Positions 19,101 to 27,167 are shown, counted from the stretch's first letter. The stretch: 64,000 bases of DNA from Stenotrophomonas maltophilia (GCF_013464485.1 NZ_RAUX01000029.1:51603-115602), one strand, 5' to 3'. Made by a program: numbers and translations. Notes: a model not told the origin generated them from the sequence alone.

Positions 19101-19161
19101 CCTGTATCACCGCCGGCCATCGCGTTGGCACTGGCCCTGGAGCAAAGCAAACCATGACTGA
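16132..19161 (+). CDS. Hybrid-sensor histidine kinase: beta-propeller, Y_Y_Y and HisKA_3 domains
   Basis: This protein of about 1009 residues has a signal sequence (LLTCLLLLTALPAFA). Repeated two-component-regulator propeller blades follow (WDIAQDRDGMLWLATGSGLYRFDG and later WLATNQGLAWLD). Next come a Y_Y_Y-type domain (NRYRYRLSGVDEGWQEAG), one membrane helix (LLCAAAVLVLLVMAVRI) and a HisKA_3 dimerisation domain with phospho-acceptor His near residue 802 in ARDLHDTLLQG. It ends with an ATPase domain (NALRHA, DDGVGI, GHWGLQGMRERA). It senses an extracytoplasmic signal, unidentified. An alternative start is 16141. The last eight bases overlap the response-regulator gene. Confidence 0.9.
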   Translation: MRAMRGCPFPFLRRLPTLLTCLLLLTALPAFAVQHPVVSSGLPGYEHTAWRVGQGAPGDIWDIAQDRDGMLWLATGSGLYRFDGRRFERQAAPAGSSFPSTNMVTLALGRDDALWIGYFQAGISQLTRGQLSNYGRAQGVPVGVVPHFSQDSEGRLWAAINGGLRRFDGQRWQPLPAATGLPGHRVQWVLHDRHGTFWVLADLKIWMREPGQPTFKNTGIAVSQMATLVESPQGEVWLADRVRGTSPLANAHGLLAESEREARRLPDLVAARLQFTADGALWATMSPHGGVARVTFEGTRAVRMERFDSPHGLTATSAVPIIVDREGNLWVGTNLGLNRFRARSVHTLAVGPSDPYRSLVRASDGRAYGYGEDLKPYDLRRTVLEGSAMQLQAAARQAPTPIWQFDWINLARTLQGRTTLIPLPAPFTGQPLHALLFPDDAQAWVCSGERGVLHYRQSRWQRESRLPEQACSALALDRSGQLLLGYADGRVRRMGTTAIDSFGTAQGLSVGPVTAMLHHQDLLLVAGEAGLAARIDEGRFTAVRTDMAGVLEGITGMVADAHGHLWLNGSRGLVRLESSLLRHALRSGSQVAPRLFDAVDGMPGIALQSGPISTAVLADDGLLWLATNQGLAWLDTHRSHVNAMAPSVRIGDVLYGSEQEPLRDGLRLPAGTSQLQIDYVALSLARPERNRYRYRLSGVDEGWQEAGSSTRAYYTNLAPGNYRFEVEAANEDGIWSTAPASRSFRIAPTFMQTVWFKLLCAAAVLVLLVMAVRIRSGQLAALFRARLQERHGERERIARDLHDTLLQGSQGLILRLHAISQSPQTPAPIRSQLESAMQLAERNLAEGRERVNALRDGPFAGRDLASALADVHAEYAGHGTNPLRLTVEGATPPLQADAAEEVFLIGREAIRNALRHASASAIEVELSYGTRCFLLHVRDDGVGIADENAGHGHWGLQGMRERAQRLGAELQLWTRAGLGTEVALAVPARRLYHRRPSRWHWPWSKANHD

Positions 19162-19807
19162 GTCCCCTGCCCTGATCGGCGTGCTGGTGGTCGACGACCA
19201 CCCCCTGCTGCGTGACGGCCTGGCGGCGCTTCTGGGCGCCCATTCCGACCTGCGCCTGCTCGGCGAGGCCGCCGATGGCGAGGACGCCATCGCGCGCTAC
19301 CAGCAGCTGCAGCCGGACGTGGTGCTGATGGATCTGCAGATGCCGCGCCTGGATGGTGTGGAAGCCATCGTGCGGATCCGCACGATGGACCCGCGCGCGC
19401 GCATCATCGTGCTGACCACCTATCGCGGTGACGTGCGTGCGGTCAGGGCACTGCAGGCCGGCGCGAGCGCCTATCTGCTGAAGGACATGCTGCGCCACGA
19501 GCTGGTCGATACGATCCGCATGGTCGCAGGCGGGCGGCGCGCACCGATTCCCCCGGCCGTGGCGGCCAGCATCGCCGCGCACGTGGTGGAAGACCGCTTG
19601 TCGCCCCGCGAGACCGAGGTGCTGCGTCACGTGGCCGGTGGCCTGTCGAACAAGCGCATCGGCGAGCGCATGCAGATTTCCGAGCAGACGGTGAAGGCGC
19701 ACATGAAGAGCCTGATGGACAAGCTCGGCGTGGGTGATCGCACGCATGCGGTGACCCAGGCGCTGAGGCGCGGCATCATCAGCCTGGACGACAGCGGGCA
19801 CGATTAG
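19154..19807 (+). CDS. NarL/LuxR-type response regulator
   Basis: This 217-residue protein has a receiver domain with the acidic pair VVDDHPLLRDG, phospho-acceptor Asp60 in PDVVLMDLQMPRLDG, Thr in VLTTYRGD and Lys in AYLLKD. A LuxR-type helix-turn-helix follows (LSPRETEVLRHVAGGLSNKRIGE..., ending VKAHMKSLMDKLGVGDRTHA). It overlaps the kinase gene and is its cognate partner. Targets are unknown; repeated CTACCC...GGG dyads upstream of the kinase and of the AraC operon are candidates. Confidence 0.92.
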   Translation: MTESPALIGVLVVDDHPLLRDGLAALLGAHSDLRLLGEAADGEDAIARYQQLQPDVVLMDLQMPRLDGVEAIVRIRTMDPRARIIVLTTYRGDVRAVRALQAGASAYLLKDMLRHELVDTIRMVAGGRRAPIPPAVAASIAAHVVEDRLSPRETEVLRHVAGGLSNKRIGERMQISEQTVKAHMKSLMDKLGVGDRTHAVTQALRRGIISLDDSGHD

Positions 19808-19810
19808 GGG

Positions 19811-20305
19811 GGTGTTCGGCAGGGCCTGCAGCCCTGCACCCGCGGAGGCAACGGCAACAGCAACAGCGTGCATTCGGTGGGATGGCGGGATGGGTCCGGT
19901 GGCGGGGGACGCCGTGAATACGTCCTTGTAGGCTCGGTCGCCGCATCCATGCGGCTCACGCCCCCGCCACCGGACCCACCCCGCCTTCGACAGATTTCCG
20001 CGATCTGTCGGAACGACGTATTGCCCTTGTGGGTGTCGACCTTGGTCGACACAGTAGATCCACGCCATGCGTGGATGACTCATTCGATATCTGACAGATG
20101 TGTCGACCAAGGTCGACACCTACCAACAGCCACCGGAATCTGTCGGAGGCGGCTGCCAAGCCTACACGGACGTACTTGCGGCGTCCCCGCACTCGGACAC
20201 CACACCACCAACCCACGGAATCCACGCTGTTGGGGTTGCTGTTGAGGTTGCCGGCCAGCGGCCGGCACTACCGCAGGTGCAGGGCTGCAAGCCCTGCCGA
20301 ACACC
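19811..20305. repeat. Large composite inverted repeat between convergent genes
   Basis: The 503-base gap between the response regulator and the MFS gene holds no gene. Its outer arms are diverged inverted copies: about 19811-19945 and 20148-20305 share ggtgttcggcagggc, the gggacgccg...tacgtcc...gtaggct block, and more. Inside lie two copies of gtgtcgacc/ggtcgacac palindromes (20033-20052 and 20100-20119), which flank a SMAG palindrome at 20054-20076. Arm B also contains a gccggcc/ggccggc unit (about 20248-20268). Confidence 0.75.
20054..20076 (+). repeat. SMAG-type palindrome
   Basis: GTAG followed by the atccacgc/gcgtggat stem, in the centre of the larger inverted repeat and flanked on both sides by the gtgtcgac palindromes. 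Confidence 0.7.
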
Positions 20306-20310
20306 ATCCC

Positions 20311-21504
20311 CTACTTCAAACGCAGCAGCAGACTGCCGCCCGCGCACACCACCGCCAGCCAGGCCACGCCGTGCCAGCCCCACTGCGCCAGCGCCAGGCT
20401 GCCCAGCGCACCACCGGCGGCCATACCGATGAACATGCCCGTGAACAACAGCGCATTGAGGCGGCTGCGCGCCGGCGGCACCAGGCCGTAGACCAGCGTC
20501 TGGTGCGCCACCAGCGCCGACTGGAAACCGAAATCGAACAGCAGCGCGCTCACCACCAGCAGCGGCAGCAGCGCAGCGGGCGGCAGCCAGGACTCGGTCA
20601 GCAGCAGGCCAAACCCCAGCAACGCCACCCCGATCGCCAGCCGCGCCACTGCGTGGCACCCCAAGCGATCGGCGAATCGACCCGCAAACGGTGCAGCCAG
20701 TGCACCCGCCGCACCCGCAATACCGAACGCACCCGCCGCCGCACTGCCCAGGCCCAGACGTGCATGCAGCATCAGCGCCAGCGTCGACCAGAACGCACTG
20801 AAGCCGACCGCCAGCAACGACTGGCTGGCCACCGCACGGCGCAGCTGCGGCTGCTCACGCCACAACGCAAGCAATGAACCCAGCAGCGCCGGGTAGCGCA
20901 GCGTGCTGGTCGGCGCGAATCGTGGCAGCGCACGTGCCATCACCGCCCCCATCGCCGCTACCGATACCCCGGCCAGCACGAACTGGGTGCGCCAGCCCCA
21001 CGCCTCGGCCACTACGCCGCTGACCACCCGTGACAGCAGGATGCCCAGCAACAGGCCCGTCATCACGCGGCCGACAATCTGGCCGCGCTGGGCATCCGGC
21101 GCGAGCACCGCAGCGGCCGGCACGATGTCCTGCGCCAGCGTGGCCATCAACCCGACCAGCAGGCTGGCCATGAGCAGGCCTGGCAGGTGCCCAGCCATCG
21201 CCGCAGCGCCCAATGCCAGTGCCAGCAACGCGGACTTCAACAGGATCAGGTGGCGGCGGTCGAACCGGTCACCCAACGGCGCCAGCAGCAGGATGCCCAG
21301 CGCATAGCCGAGCTGGGTCAGGGTCGGCACCAGACCGGCGGCGCGCTCGCCAGCGCCGAGGTCCTGGGCGATCAAGCCCAGCATCGGCTGGCTGTAGTAG
21401 AGCGAGGCCACCGAGAAGCCGGCGCCGGCCGCCATCGCCAGCACCAGCGGCGTGGACGGTGCGGTCGCGGGTGCAGCGACGACGGATAGCGAAGGGGTAG
21501 ACAT
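20311..21504 (-). CDS. MFS transporter (DHA1-like exporter)
   Basis: This 397-residue protein has 12 predicted membrane helices and opens with LVLAMAAGAGFSVASLYYSQPMLG. Motif A occupies LLLAPLGDRFDRRHL. The opening is typical of YnfM/NepI-like drug or metabolite exporters. The start at 21504 (MSTPSLSV) is preferred over 21552, which would lie inside the divergent promoter region. It is divergently transcribed from a LysR gene 93 bases away, the common arrangement of an exporter and its regulator. Confidence 0.84.
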   Translation of the reverse strand: MSTPSLSVVAAPATAPSTPLVLAMAAGAGFSVASLYYSQPMLGLIAQDLGAGERAAGLVPTLTQLGYALGILLLAPLGDRFDRRHLILLKSALLALALGAAAMAGHLPGLLMASLLVGLMATLAQDIVPAAAVLAPDAQRGQIVGRVMTGLLLGILLSRVVSGVVAEAWGWRTQFVLAGVSVAAMGAVMARALPRFAPTSTLRYPALLGSLLALWREQPQLRRAVASQSLLAVGFSAFWSTLALMLHARLGLGSAAAGAFGIAGAAGALAAPFAGRFADRLGCHAVARLAIGVALLGFGLLLTESWLPPAALLPLLVVSALLFDFGFQSALVAHQTLVYGLVPPARSRLNALLFTGMFIGMAAGGALGSLALAQWGWHGVAWLAVVCAGGSLLLRLK

Positions 21505-21546
21505 GGCGGAGTCCGGTAAAGGAAGTGGGCGTATCCTGCCGGTATT

Positions 21547-21597
21547 CGCCATACGTCTGTAGTAGGCTTCATTACATATCCTTCATACGCCATACGC
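21547..21597. promoter_or_regulatory. Candidate LysR operator between MFS and LysR genes
   Basis: The 93-base divergent spacer contains CGCCATACG twice (21547-21555 and 21587-21595), 40 bases apart. LysR regulators commonly bind paired sites in such spacers and control both directions. The repeats are seen in the sequence; their function is inferred. Confidence 0.38.
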
Positions 21598-22527
21598 ATG
21601 AACGACCTTGCTTCCGGTGCGGATCGCCTGGATCTGCTGCGCACCTTCCTGCGCATCGTCGATGCCGGCAGCCTGTCTGCCGCGGCCGTGCAGTTGGGCA
21701 CCACCCAGCCGACAGTCAGCCGCCGCCTTCAGGCACTGGAGCGGCAGCTCGGCCTGCGCCTGCTGCAACGCTCCACCCATGGCCTGCAACTGACCGAGGA
21801 AGGCCTGCGCTGCCAGCGTCATGCGCAACGCGTGGTCGACGAATGGGAGTCGCTGCAGGCCGAACTGCACGGCGAGCCAGAAACACTGCGCGGACGCCTG
21901 CGGGTGATGGTGCCGCATGCCTTTGGCCAGGCGCAGCTGCTGCCGACCATGCTCGCGTTCCTCGCCCAGCACCCGCAGCTGAGCCTGGAATGGATCCTGG
22001 AAGATCGGCGCCCGGATTTCATCGCAGAAGGCATCGACTGCGCGGTCCGGGTGGGGCCGGTGGACGAACCGCGCATGGTTGCATTGCCGCTGGCCGAGGT
22101 GCCGCGCATCGTCGTGGCAGCGCCCGCGCTGGTGCACGCCACCGCAGTCAGTACACCGGAACAGGCACAGTTGCTGCCTTGGATCTCACTGATTACCTAC
22201 TACCGCGAACACCTGCTGCTGCATGACGCACAGGGGCGCGCGCATACGCTGTCTATCAGCCCACGCCTGCTCAGCGACAACCTGTTCGTGGTGCAGCAGG
22301 CCGCGCGTGCCGGGTTGGGCGCCGCCGTGGTCTCGGCCTGGCTGGTCGCCGAGGACCTCGCACAAGGGCGCCTGGTGCAGCTGCTGCCGGAGTGGCAGGC
22401 ACCGGCCCTACCGGTTCATGTCGTATTTCCTGCCGCGCGCCAGCAGCCGCCACGACTGCGCGCCTTCATCGATGCGATGAAGGCCGCGCTGCCGCAATTG
22501 CATGGAATGCGGCCGGCGCCGCGTTAG
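21598..22527 (+). CDS. LysR-family regulator
   Basis: This 309-residue protein has an N-terminal winged helix-turn-helix (LRTFLRIVDAGSLSAAAVQLGTTQPTVSRRLQALE, about 14-48). The effector-binding domain that follows has RGRLRVMVPHAFG and the VQQAARAGLGAAVVSAWLV segment. It probably controls the divergent MFS gene. The effector is not predictable. Confidence 0.87.
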   Translation: MNDLASGADRLDLLRTFLRIVDAGSLSAAAVQLGTTQPTVSRRLQALERQLGLRLLQRSTHGLQLTEEGLRCQRHAQRVVDEWESLQAELHGEPETLRGRLRVMVPHAFGQAQLLPTMLAFLAQHPQLSLEWILEDRRPDFIAEGIDCAVRVGPVDEPRMVALPLAEVPRIVVAAPALVHATAVSTPEQAQLLPWISLITYYREHLLLHDAQGRAHTLSISPRLLSDNLFVVQQAARAGLGAAVVSAWLVAEDLAQGRLVQLLPEWQAPALPVHVVFPAARQQPPRLRAFIDAMKAALPQLHGMRPAPR

Positions 22528-22542
22528 GTCATCGGCCGCATC

Positions 22543-22561
22543 ATCCACGCCATGCGTGGAT
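22543..22561. repeat. SMAG-type palindrome between convergent genes
   Basis: An atccacgc/gcgtggat stem with a three-base loop lies in the 51-base gap between the LysR stop and the amidohydrolase stop, where it may help end both transcripts. The GTAG head is replaced by CATC here. Confidence 0.6.
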
Positions 22562-22578
22562 TCTGCCCCGCCCCGCAA

Positions 22579-24036
22579 TCAGTTGGCCTTGGCCGCCTCG
22601 GCATTCCACGCTGCGACCCTGGCCTTGGTGTCGGCCAGCATCTTGTCCAGCGCGGCGCGGTCATACACGTTGCCGCGCAGGATCACGCTGTCGATCTTTT
22701 CGGTGGCAGCAATGTCCTGCAGTGGGTTGGCGGTCAGCAGTACCAGATCGGCGGCCTCGCCCTGTGCGACACCACCGTAGCGGTCCATCTGGCCGAACCA
22801 GGCCGGGCCGGAACGGGTTGCGGCCGACAGCGCCTGCGGTGCGCTCAGGCCTTCCTTCACGAACAGCTGCAATTCCTGGTGCAGGGCGATGCCCGGGAAG
22901 TTGAACGAGTTGAGGAAGCCCGCATCGGTGCCCGCAATGATCGTCACACCGGCTTCCTGCAGCATCGGCAGCACCGCGGCCACCTGGTGGTACTGCGCGT
23001 GGCGCGCTTCGATCTGTGCCGGCGTGGCCTTCGCCGCGCGGTCCACGCGCCACTGGTAGGTCGCGCGCAGGCCCGGGCCGATGTAGGCCAGGTACGGATC
23101 GTTGGCGTGGTCATCCTGGTCAAGGAAATCGAGGATGCGGCCACCGTTGAGGGTCGGGGTCACGAACACGCCGCGCTTGGCGAAATCGCGGTAGGCGTGC
23201 ATCGCCGTGTCACGGTCGAAGCTGGCGTCGAGGCGGCGGTTGGCTTCGGCGCGGTCGATGCGGCCGGCACCGAAGTCGGCGGCAATCTGCGCTTCATCCT
23301 TGCTGCCTGCCTTGAATGCGTAGTCCAGATGCTCGATCGAGGCCAGGCCTGCATCGACCGCCTGTTCCACGGTCAGCGCCATCGGAATGTGACCCGAGGC
23401 CTTGAACCCGGCCTTGCGCGCAGCACTGGCCGAGTACAGGAACAGCTCCGGCTTCAGCGTGCTGTCGGTAATCTTCACGAAATCAACCTTGTCGTGCTGC
23501 AGGCGGGCGATCGCCTTGTCGGCGTCGGCCTCGCTTCCCACTTCGATCGTACCCTTCCAGACCGGCTTGATGCCTTCGATCTTCGCGCCCGAACTGAGCA
23601 GGCGCGGACCAAACAGCGTGCCCTTGGCGATCTCGCCGCGCCACTGCAGCACCTGCTCGGGCAGGTCACCGGAACAGTCGCGCACGGTGGTGATGCCGTG
23701 CGCGATGTACAGCGGCAGCAGCGCCTTGTTCTCTTCGATCAGCGCCGGGCCACCACCGAAGTGCACGTGCATGTCCCACAGCCCCGGAATCAGGTACTTG
23801 CCCTTGGCATCGATCTGGCGGGCCGCGCTCCACTGGCTGCGCAGCTGCGCGTCCGGGCCGACGGCGACGATGTCCTCGCCACGGATCACCACGCTCTGCC
23901 CGGCCAAGGTGCTGGCGTGCTCGACATCGACCACGGTGGCATTGCGGATCAGCAGGTCGGCGCGCTCGGCAGCAGACGCCGACAGCGGCGCCACCGCAAG
24001 GAGGATGGCAAGGGACAACGGACGGGAACGGAACAT
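22579..24036 (-). CDS. Exported amidohydrolase (imidazolonepropionase/prolidase-like)
   Basis: This 485-residue protein has a signal peptide (SLAILLAVAPLSASA) and an amidohydrolase domain. Metal-ligand motifs are WDMHVHFGG, a KITD-type Lys region (VDFVKITDSTLK), GHIPMAL, SIEHLDYAF and GTDAGFLN. Such Xanthomonadaceae proteins are often annotated as periplasmic dipeptidases or amidohydrolases; the substrate is unknown. Start 24036 is chosen because AGGA lies at the right distance; an ATG at 24045 overlaps that site. An ankyrin protein gene lies just upstream on the same strand. Confidence 0.83.
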   Translation of the reverse strand: MFRSRPLSLAILLAVAPLSASAAERADLLIRNATVVDVEHASTLAGQSVVIRGEDIVAVGPDAQLRSQWSAARQIDAKGKYLIPGLWDMHVHFGGGPALIEENKALLPLYIAHGITTVRDCSGDLPEQVLQWRGEIAKGTLFGPRLLSSGAKIEGIKPVWKGTIEVGSEADADKAIARLQHDKVDFVKITDSTLKPELFLYSASAARKAGFKASGHIPMALTVEQAVDAGLASIEHLDYAFKAGSKDEAQIAADFGAGRIDRAEANRRLDASFDRDTAMHAYRDFAKRGVFVTPTLNGGRILDFLDQDDHANDPYLAYIGPGLRATYQWRVDRAAKATPAQIEARHAQYHQVAAVLPMLQEAGVTIIAGTDAGFLNSFNFPGIALHQELQLFVKEGLSAPQALSAATRSGPAWFGQMDRYGGVAQGEAADLVLLTANPLQDIAATEKIDSVILRGNVYDRAALDKMLADTKARVAAWNAEAAKAN

Positions 24037-24087
24037 GGACAGCATCCTGATGGGCACGCCCAGCGTGCGGGTGGAAGGGGTTTGCAT

Positions 24088-24789
24088 TCAGCGCACCGCG
24101 CCGTGCTGGCGCAGCAGGGTTTCAATTCCGGTATAGCCGCGCTGGCGCGCGTGCGCCAGCGGCGTTACGCCGTCGCCGTCGGCCAGCTCAGGGTCGGCAC
24201 CTGCCTCCAGCAGCAGCTGCACGATCTGTACATGGCGCGCACCACCGTCACCCAGCAGGATTGCTTCCAGCAGCGCGGTCCAGTGCAGGCGGTTGACATG
24301 GTCCACCTCAACACCGGCACGCAGCAGCGTGCGCACAGTGGCGACGTGGCCGCGCTCGGCGGCGGGAATCAATGCGGTGCCGCCATAGCGGTTGGTGCTG
24401 CGCAGGTCGGCGCCATGCGCCAGCGTCATCGCCAGGATCTCGTCCAGGCCACGCGCGCCGGCGTACAGGTAGGCGCTGTCCTGCATGGCGTCCTTGGCAT
24501 TGACGTCGGCGCCGGCTTCGATCAGTTCACGCGCGGCGTCTACATTGTTGCCATGCGTGGCCAGCAGCAGCGCGGTACGGCCCTGGCCATCACGCGCCTC
24601 CAGATCGGCGCCGTCCTCCAGCGCCCCACGCACTGCCTCGGCATCGCCGCGGGCGGCGGCATCGCGCAGGCGGCCATCGACGTCGGCTTTGGACGTTGCG
24701 GTGCAGGCCGGGGAGATCATGGCCAGCAGGAATAGCAGCAGCACGCGCGCGAACGGCGCAGGCCAGCCAGGGGAACGATGGACGCGCAT
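24088..24789 (-). CDS. Ankyrin-repeat lipoprotein or exported protein
   Basis: This 233-residue protein has an N-terminal hydrophobic segment (FARVLLLFLLAMISPAC) that could be a lipoprotein signal. About five ankyrin repeats follow from about residue 38, including DLEARDGQGRTALLLATHGNN and DPELADGDGVTPLAHARQRG. Ankyrin proteins bind partner proteins. The gene is 51 bases upstream of the amidohydrolase and likely cotranscribed, so the two may work together in the periplasm; this is inference. Confidence 0.8.
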   Translation of the reverse strand: MRVHRSPGWPAPFARVLLLFLLAMISPACTATSKADVDGRLRDAAARGDAEAVRGALEDGADLEARDGQGRTALLLATHGNNVDAARELIEAGADVNAKDAMQDSAYLYAGARGLDEILAMTLAHGADLRSTNRYGGTALIPAAERGHVATVRTLLRAGVEVDHVNRLHWTALLEAILLGDGGARHVQIVQLLLEAGADPELADGDGVTPLAHARQRGYTGIETLLRQHGAVR

Positions 24790-24911
24790 GACGGTGTCTC
24801 CTCATGGCCGTCGCCACGGAACGCCGTGCGACGGTAGCAACAGCCGGGCATTGCCGGCCCCTGCCCTGCATGGTAGAAGTCGGCCCGGGTATCCAGAAGT
24901 GAAATGTTCAA

Positions 24912-25793
24912 ATGCAAGACAGTGCCAAATCGAATAGGACCATGTTCGAACTGGACCTGCTGCGGGCGCTGGTGATGGTGGCCGACTGCGGCAGCTTCAC
25001 CACCGCGGCCACGCGCCTGCATTCGACCCAGTCCACGGTCAGCCAGAAGGTGCGCCGGCTGGAGGAGCTGGCCGGGCATCGCCTGCTCGAGCGCGGGCAC
25101 CGCGATGTGCACCCCACCGACGCCGGCCACACCCTGCTCGGCTACGCGCGGCGCATGCTCGACCTGAACGAGGAAATGGCACAGGCGCTGGCGGGCGCCA
25201 CCGTGGAAACCGCGGTGCGCATCGGTGTCCCCGAGGACTTCGTCAACGCGCAGACCACACGCATGCTGGCCGCTTTCAGCCGCCGCCACCCGCAGGTGAA
25301 GCTGGAGATCAGCAGCGGCCTCAGCCGCGACCTGGCGCACGGCTTCGACCACGGCGAGCTGGATCTGGTGCTGGTCAAGCAACGCCGCAACAGCCGCCAG
25401 GCGGTGCATTGCCGGCGCGAGCCGATGCACTGGATCGACAGCCTGCGCAGCAGCTGCCTGCAGCAGGACCCGCTGCCGCTGGTCACCTTCCCGCCACGCG
25501 GGCTGTACCGCGACGAGATGATCCACGCCGTGGAGGCGCTGGGCCTGCGCTGGCGCATCGCCTTCACCAGTTCGTCGCTGAGTGGCATCCAGGGTGCGGT
25601 GGCCGATGGCATCGGCATCAGCCTGCTGCCGCGCCGCGCGGTCACCCGCGATCACCGCATCATCGATGGCGAACGCGAGCTGCCGGTGATCGACAATTAC
25701 GAGATCGGCCTGCTGCATCGTGCCGACGCAGATGATGCCGTGCGCGCGCTGGCCAGCGAACTGTGGCGCCAGGTGCAGCGCGAACCGGATTGA
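24912..25793 (+). CDS. LysR-family regulator
   Basis: This 293-residue protein has an N-terminal helix-turn-helix (LRALVMVADCGSFTTAATRLHSTQSTVSQKVRRLE). The effector domain contains VRIGVPEDFVNAQTTRMLAAF and the terminal LLHRADADDAVRALASEL segment. A start at 24942 (MFELDLL) is equally possible and better matches the family. It is divergent from the ankyrin/amidohydrolase pair, 122 bases away, and may regulate it. The last bases of the gene belong to the 118-base tandem duplication described below. Confidence 0.86.
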   Translation: MQDSAKSNRTMFELDLLRALVMVADCGSFTTAATRLHSTQSTVSQKVRRLEELAGHRLLERGHRDVHPTDAGHTLLGYARRMLDLNEEMAQALAGATVETAVRIGVPEDFVNAQTTRMLAAFSRRHPQVKLEISSGLSRDLAHGFDHGELDLVLVKQRRNSRQAVHCRREPMHWIDSLRSSCLQQDPLPLVTFPPRGLYRDEMIHAVEALGLRWRIAFTSSSLSGIQGAVADGIGISLLPRRAVTRDHRIIDGERELPVIDNYEIGLLHRADADDAVRALASELWRQVQREPD

Positions 25794-26016
25794 CCGCGGT
25801 AGAACCACGTCATGCGTGGATGGAAACGACCGTCCGGCATCCGAAAGGGCCCTGAAGCGTCAGCGAGTACGCGCCTGTCGCAAAAGGCCCACTGATCGCG
25901 AGCCGGATTGACCACAGTAGATCCACGCCATGCGTAGATGGAAACGACCGCCCAGTATTCGAAATCGCGGTGAAGCGCCAGCAGGTACACGCTTGCCGTA
26001 AAAGGCCGACTGATGG
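25783..26016. repeat. 118-base imperfect tandem duplication with SMAG heads
   Basis: Two head-to-tail units of about 118 bases start near 25783 and 25899. Each begins with a cgcga-ccggattgacc string, followed by GTAG (25799 and 25917), an accacgtcatgcgtgg- or atccacgccatgcgt-type palindrome, ggaaacgaccg, and caaaaggcc- or taaaaggcc-like sequence. The first unit contains the last codons and stop of the LysR gene. They differ at many sites, so the duplication is not recent. Confidence 0.72.
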
Positions 26017-26073
26017 CGTACCCAATGCCTGGGCGATAGGGTAGCGAACGCCCTTCTCCGAATTACCTCACCC

Positions 26074-26547
26074 ATGACCAACACGTACCAGGTTACTTTG
26101 ACCCCTGCTCCGAAGGACGAAGCCGACATCCGGTTCGATCCTCTGCCACCTGCGCTCATCGCCCACATGCAGCAGCAGCGTGCACAGGTTGCTGCCCTCG
26201 TCGCATCTGCGTTCCCTACCGTGCCTGTTCAATGGCCGCTGCTGCCGAGCACGCTGCAACGCGTAGTCGATGCAGAACTGATCGATCACGATGATTGTGA
26301 CGGTTGGGAAGCACTGGGGGTCGCATTTGGTGATTGTTTGGCACAGCGTGTACCGGAACTTGCCTGGGCCCAGGTAACCGATGCCTGGGGCGTCGATGCG
26401 GTTCTCCGCTATGGCGACGCCAATATCATGGTCAGCGCCGGCACCCTGTTGATCAAACGCGTCGAAGAAGGCAAGACCATCGAGATCAACCATCTGCTTG
26501 AAGCTCTGGAGGAGTTCGTCATCCAGCAAGCGCGCAAGTCCGGCTGA
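26074..26547 (+). CDS. DUF3806-like protein (copy 1)
   Basis: This 157-residue soluble protein has the core block TLQRVVDAELIDHDDCDGWEALGVAFGDCLAQRVPELAWAQVTDAWGVDAVLRY, matching what I know of DUF3806 proteins. There is no signal peptide and the function is unknown. It is about 60% identical by eye to the product at 26724-27161, so the pair arose by duplication. It has more A/T at synonymous sites than its paralogue, and its spacers hold no clear promoter. Confidence 0.62.
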   Translation: MTNTYQVTLTPAPKDEADIRFDPLPPALIAHMQQQRAQVAALVASAFPTVPVQWPLLPSTLQRVVDAELIDHDDCDGWEALGVAFGDCLAQRVPELAWAQVTDAWGVDAVLRYGDANIMVSAGTLLIKRVEEGKTIEINHLLEALEEFVIQQARKSG

Positions 26548-26723
26548 GCCCATGAGAGAACGATTGAATCGCGTAGAATGACGTATTCGCACATTGATGC
26601 TGCGCATGCGGAAGCAATCACAGTTCGCGCACTGATCATCGATATCTGATCAGACCTGACGCACCAAGGCACTACATCGCAGGCTACAGTCGCCCTAGTT
26701 TCCGTGCCCCACGGCGCCTCGCC

Positions 26724-27161
26724 ATGTCCGATGAAATCCCCACCCGCTTCGATCCCCTGCCCGCTGCACTGCAGACGCATCTGCAGCACCAGCGCTTGCT
26801 GATCGCTGCGCGCGTGGCCGCCGGCTTTCCGACGTTGCCGGTGCAGTGGCCGCTGGCGGCCACCACGCTGCAGCGCGTGGTCGATGCCGAGCTGATCGAC
26901 CGCGACGACTGCGATGGCTGGGAAGCACTGGGCGTGGCGTTCGGTGACACCCTGGCCCAGCGCGTGCCGGGCCTGGCCTGGATGCAGGTCACCGATGCCT
27001 GGGGCATCGACGCGGTGCTGCGCTATGCCGACAGCAGCCTGCAGATCGGCGCCAGCACGCTGCTGCTCAAGCGCATCGAGCAGGGCGAGCTCATCGACAT
27101 CGCCCATCTGCTGGCGTGGCTTGAGGAATTTGTCGCCACCCGCGCCGACGATTACGCCTGA
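26724..27161 (+). CDS. DUF3806-like protein (copy 2)
   Basis: This 145-residue protein is a paralogue of the preceding gene and has the same central block (TLQRVVDAELIDRDDCDGWEALGVAFGD...WGIDAVLRYADS). It is richer in GC at third positions than copy 1, which suggests different ages or origins for the two copies. Unknown function. The 176-base gap before it holds nothing I recognise. Confidence 0.62.
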   Translation: MSDEIPTRFDPLPAALQTHLQHQRLLIAARVAAGFPTLPVQWPLAATTLQRVVDAELIDRDDCDGWEALGVAFGDTLAQRVPGLAWMQVTDAWGIDAVLRYADSSLQIGASTLLLKRIEQGELIDIAHLLAWLEEFVATRADDYA

Positions 27162-27167
27162 AAAGCT

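Noticed and set aside
22552-24735. A 727-codon + strand frame opposite the second amidohydrolase and ankyrin genes
   Set aside because: It crosses two minus-strand genes with clear domains and has none itself.
25783-26016. Possible short CRISPR-like array
   Set aside because: There are only two long, diverged tandem units with SMAG heads; there are no short identical repeats with unique spacers, and no cas genes.
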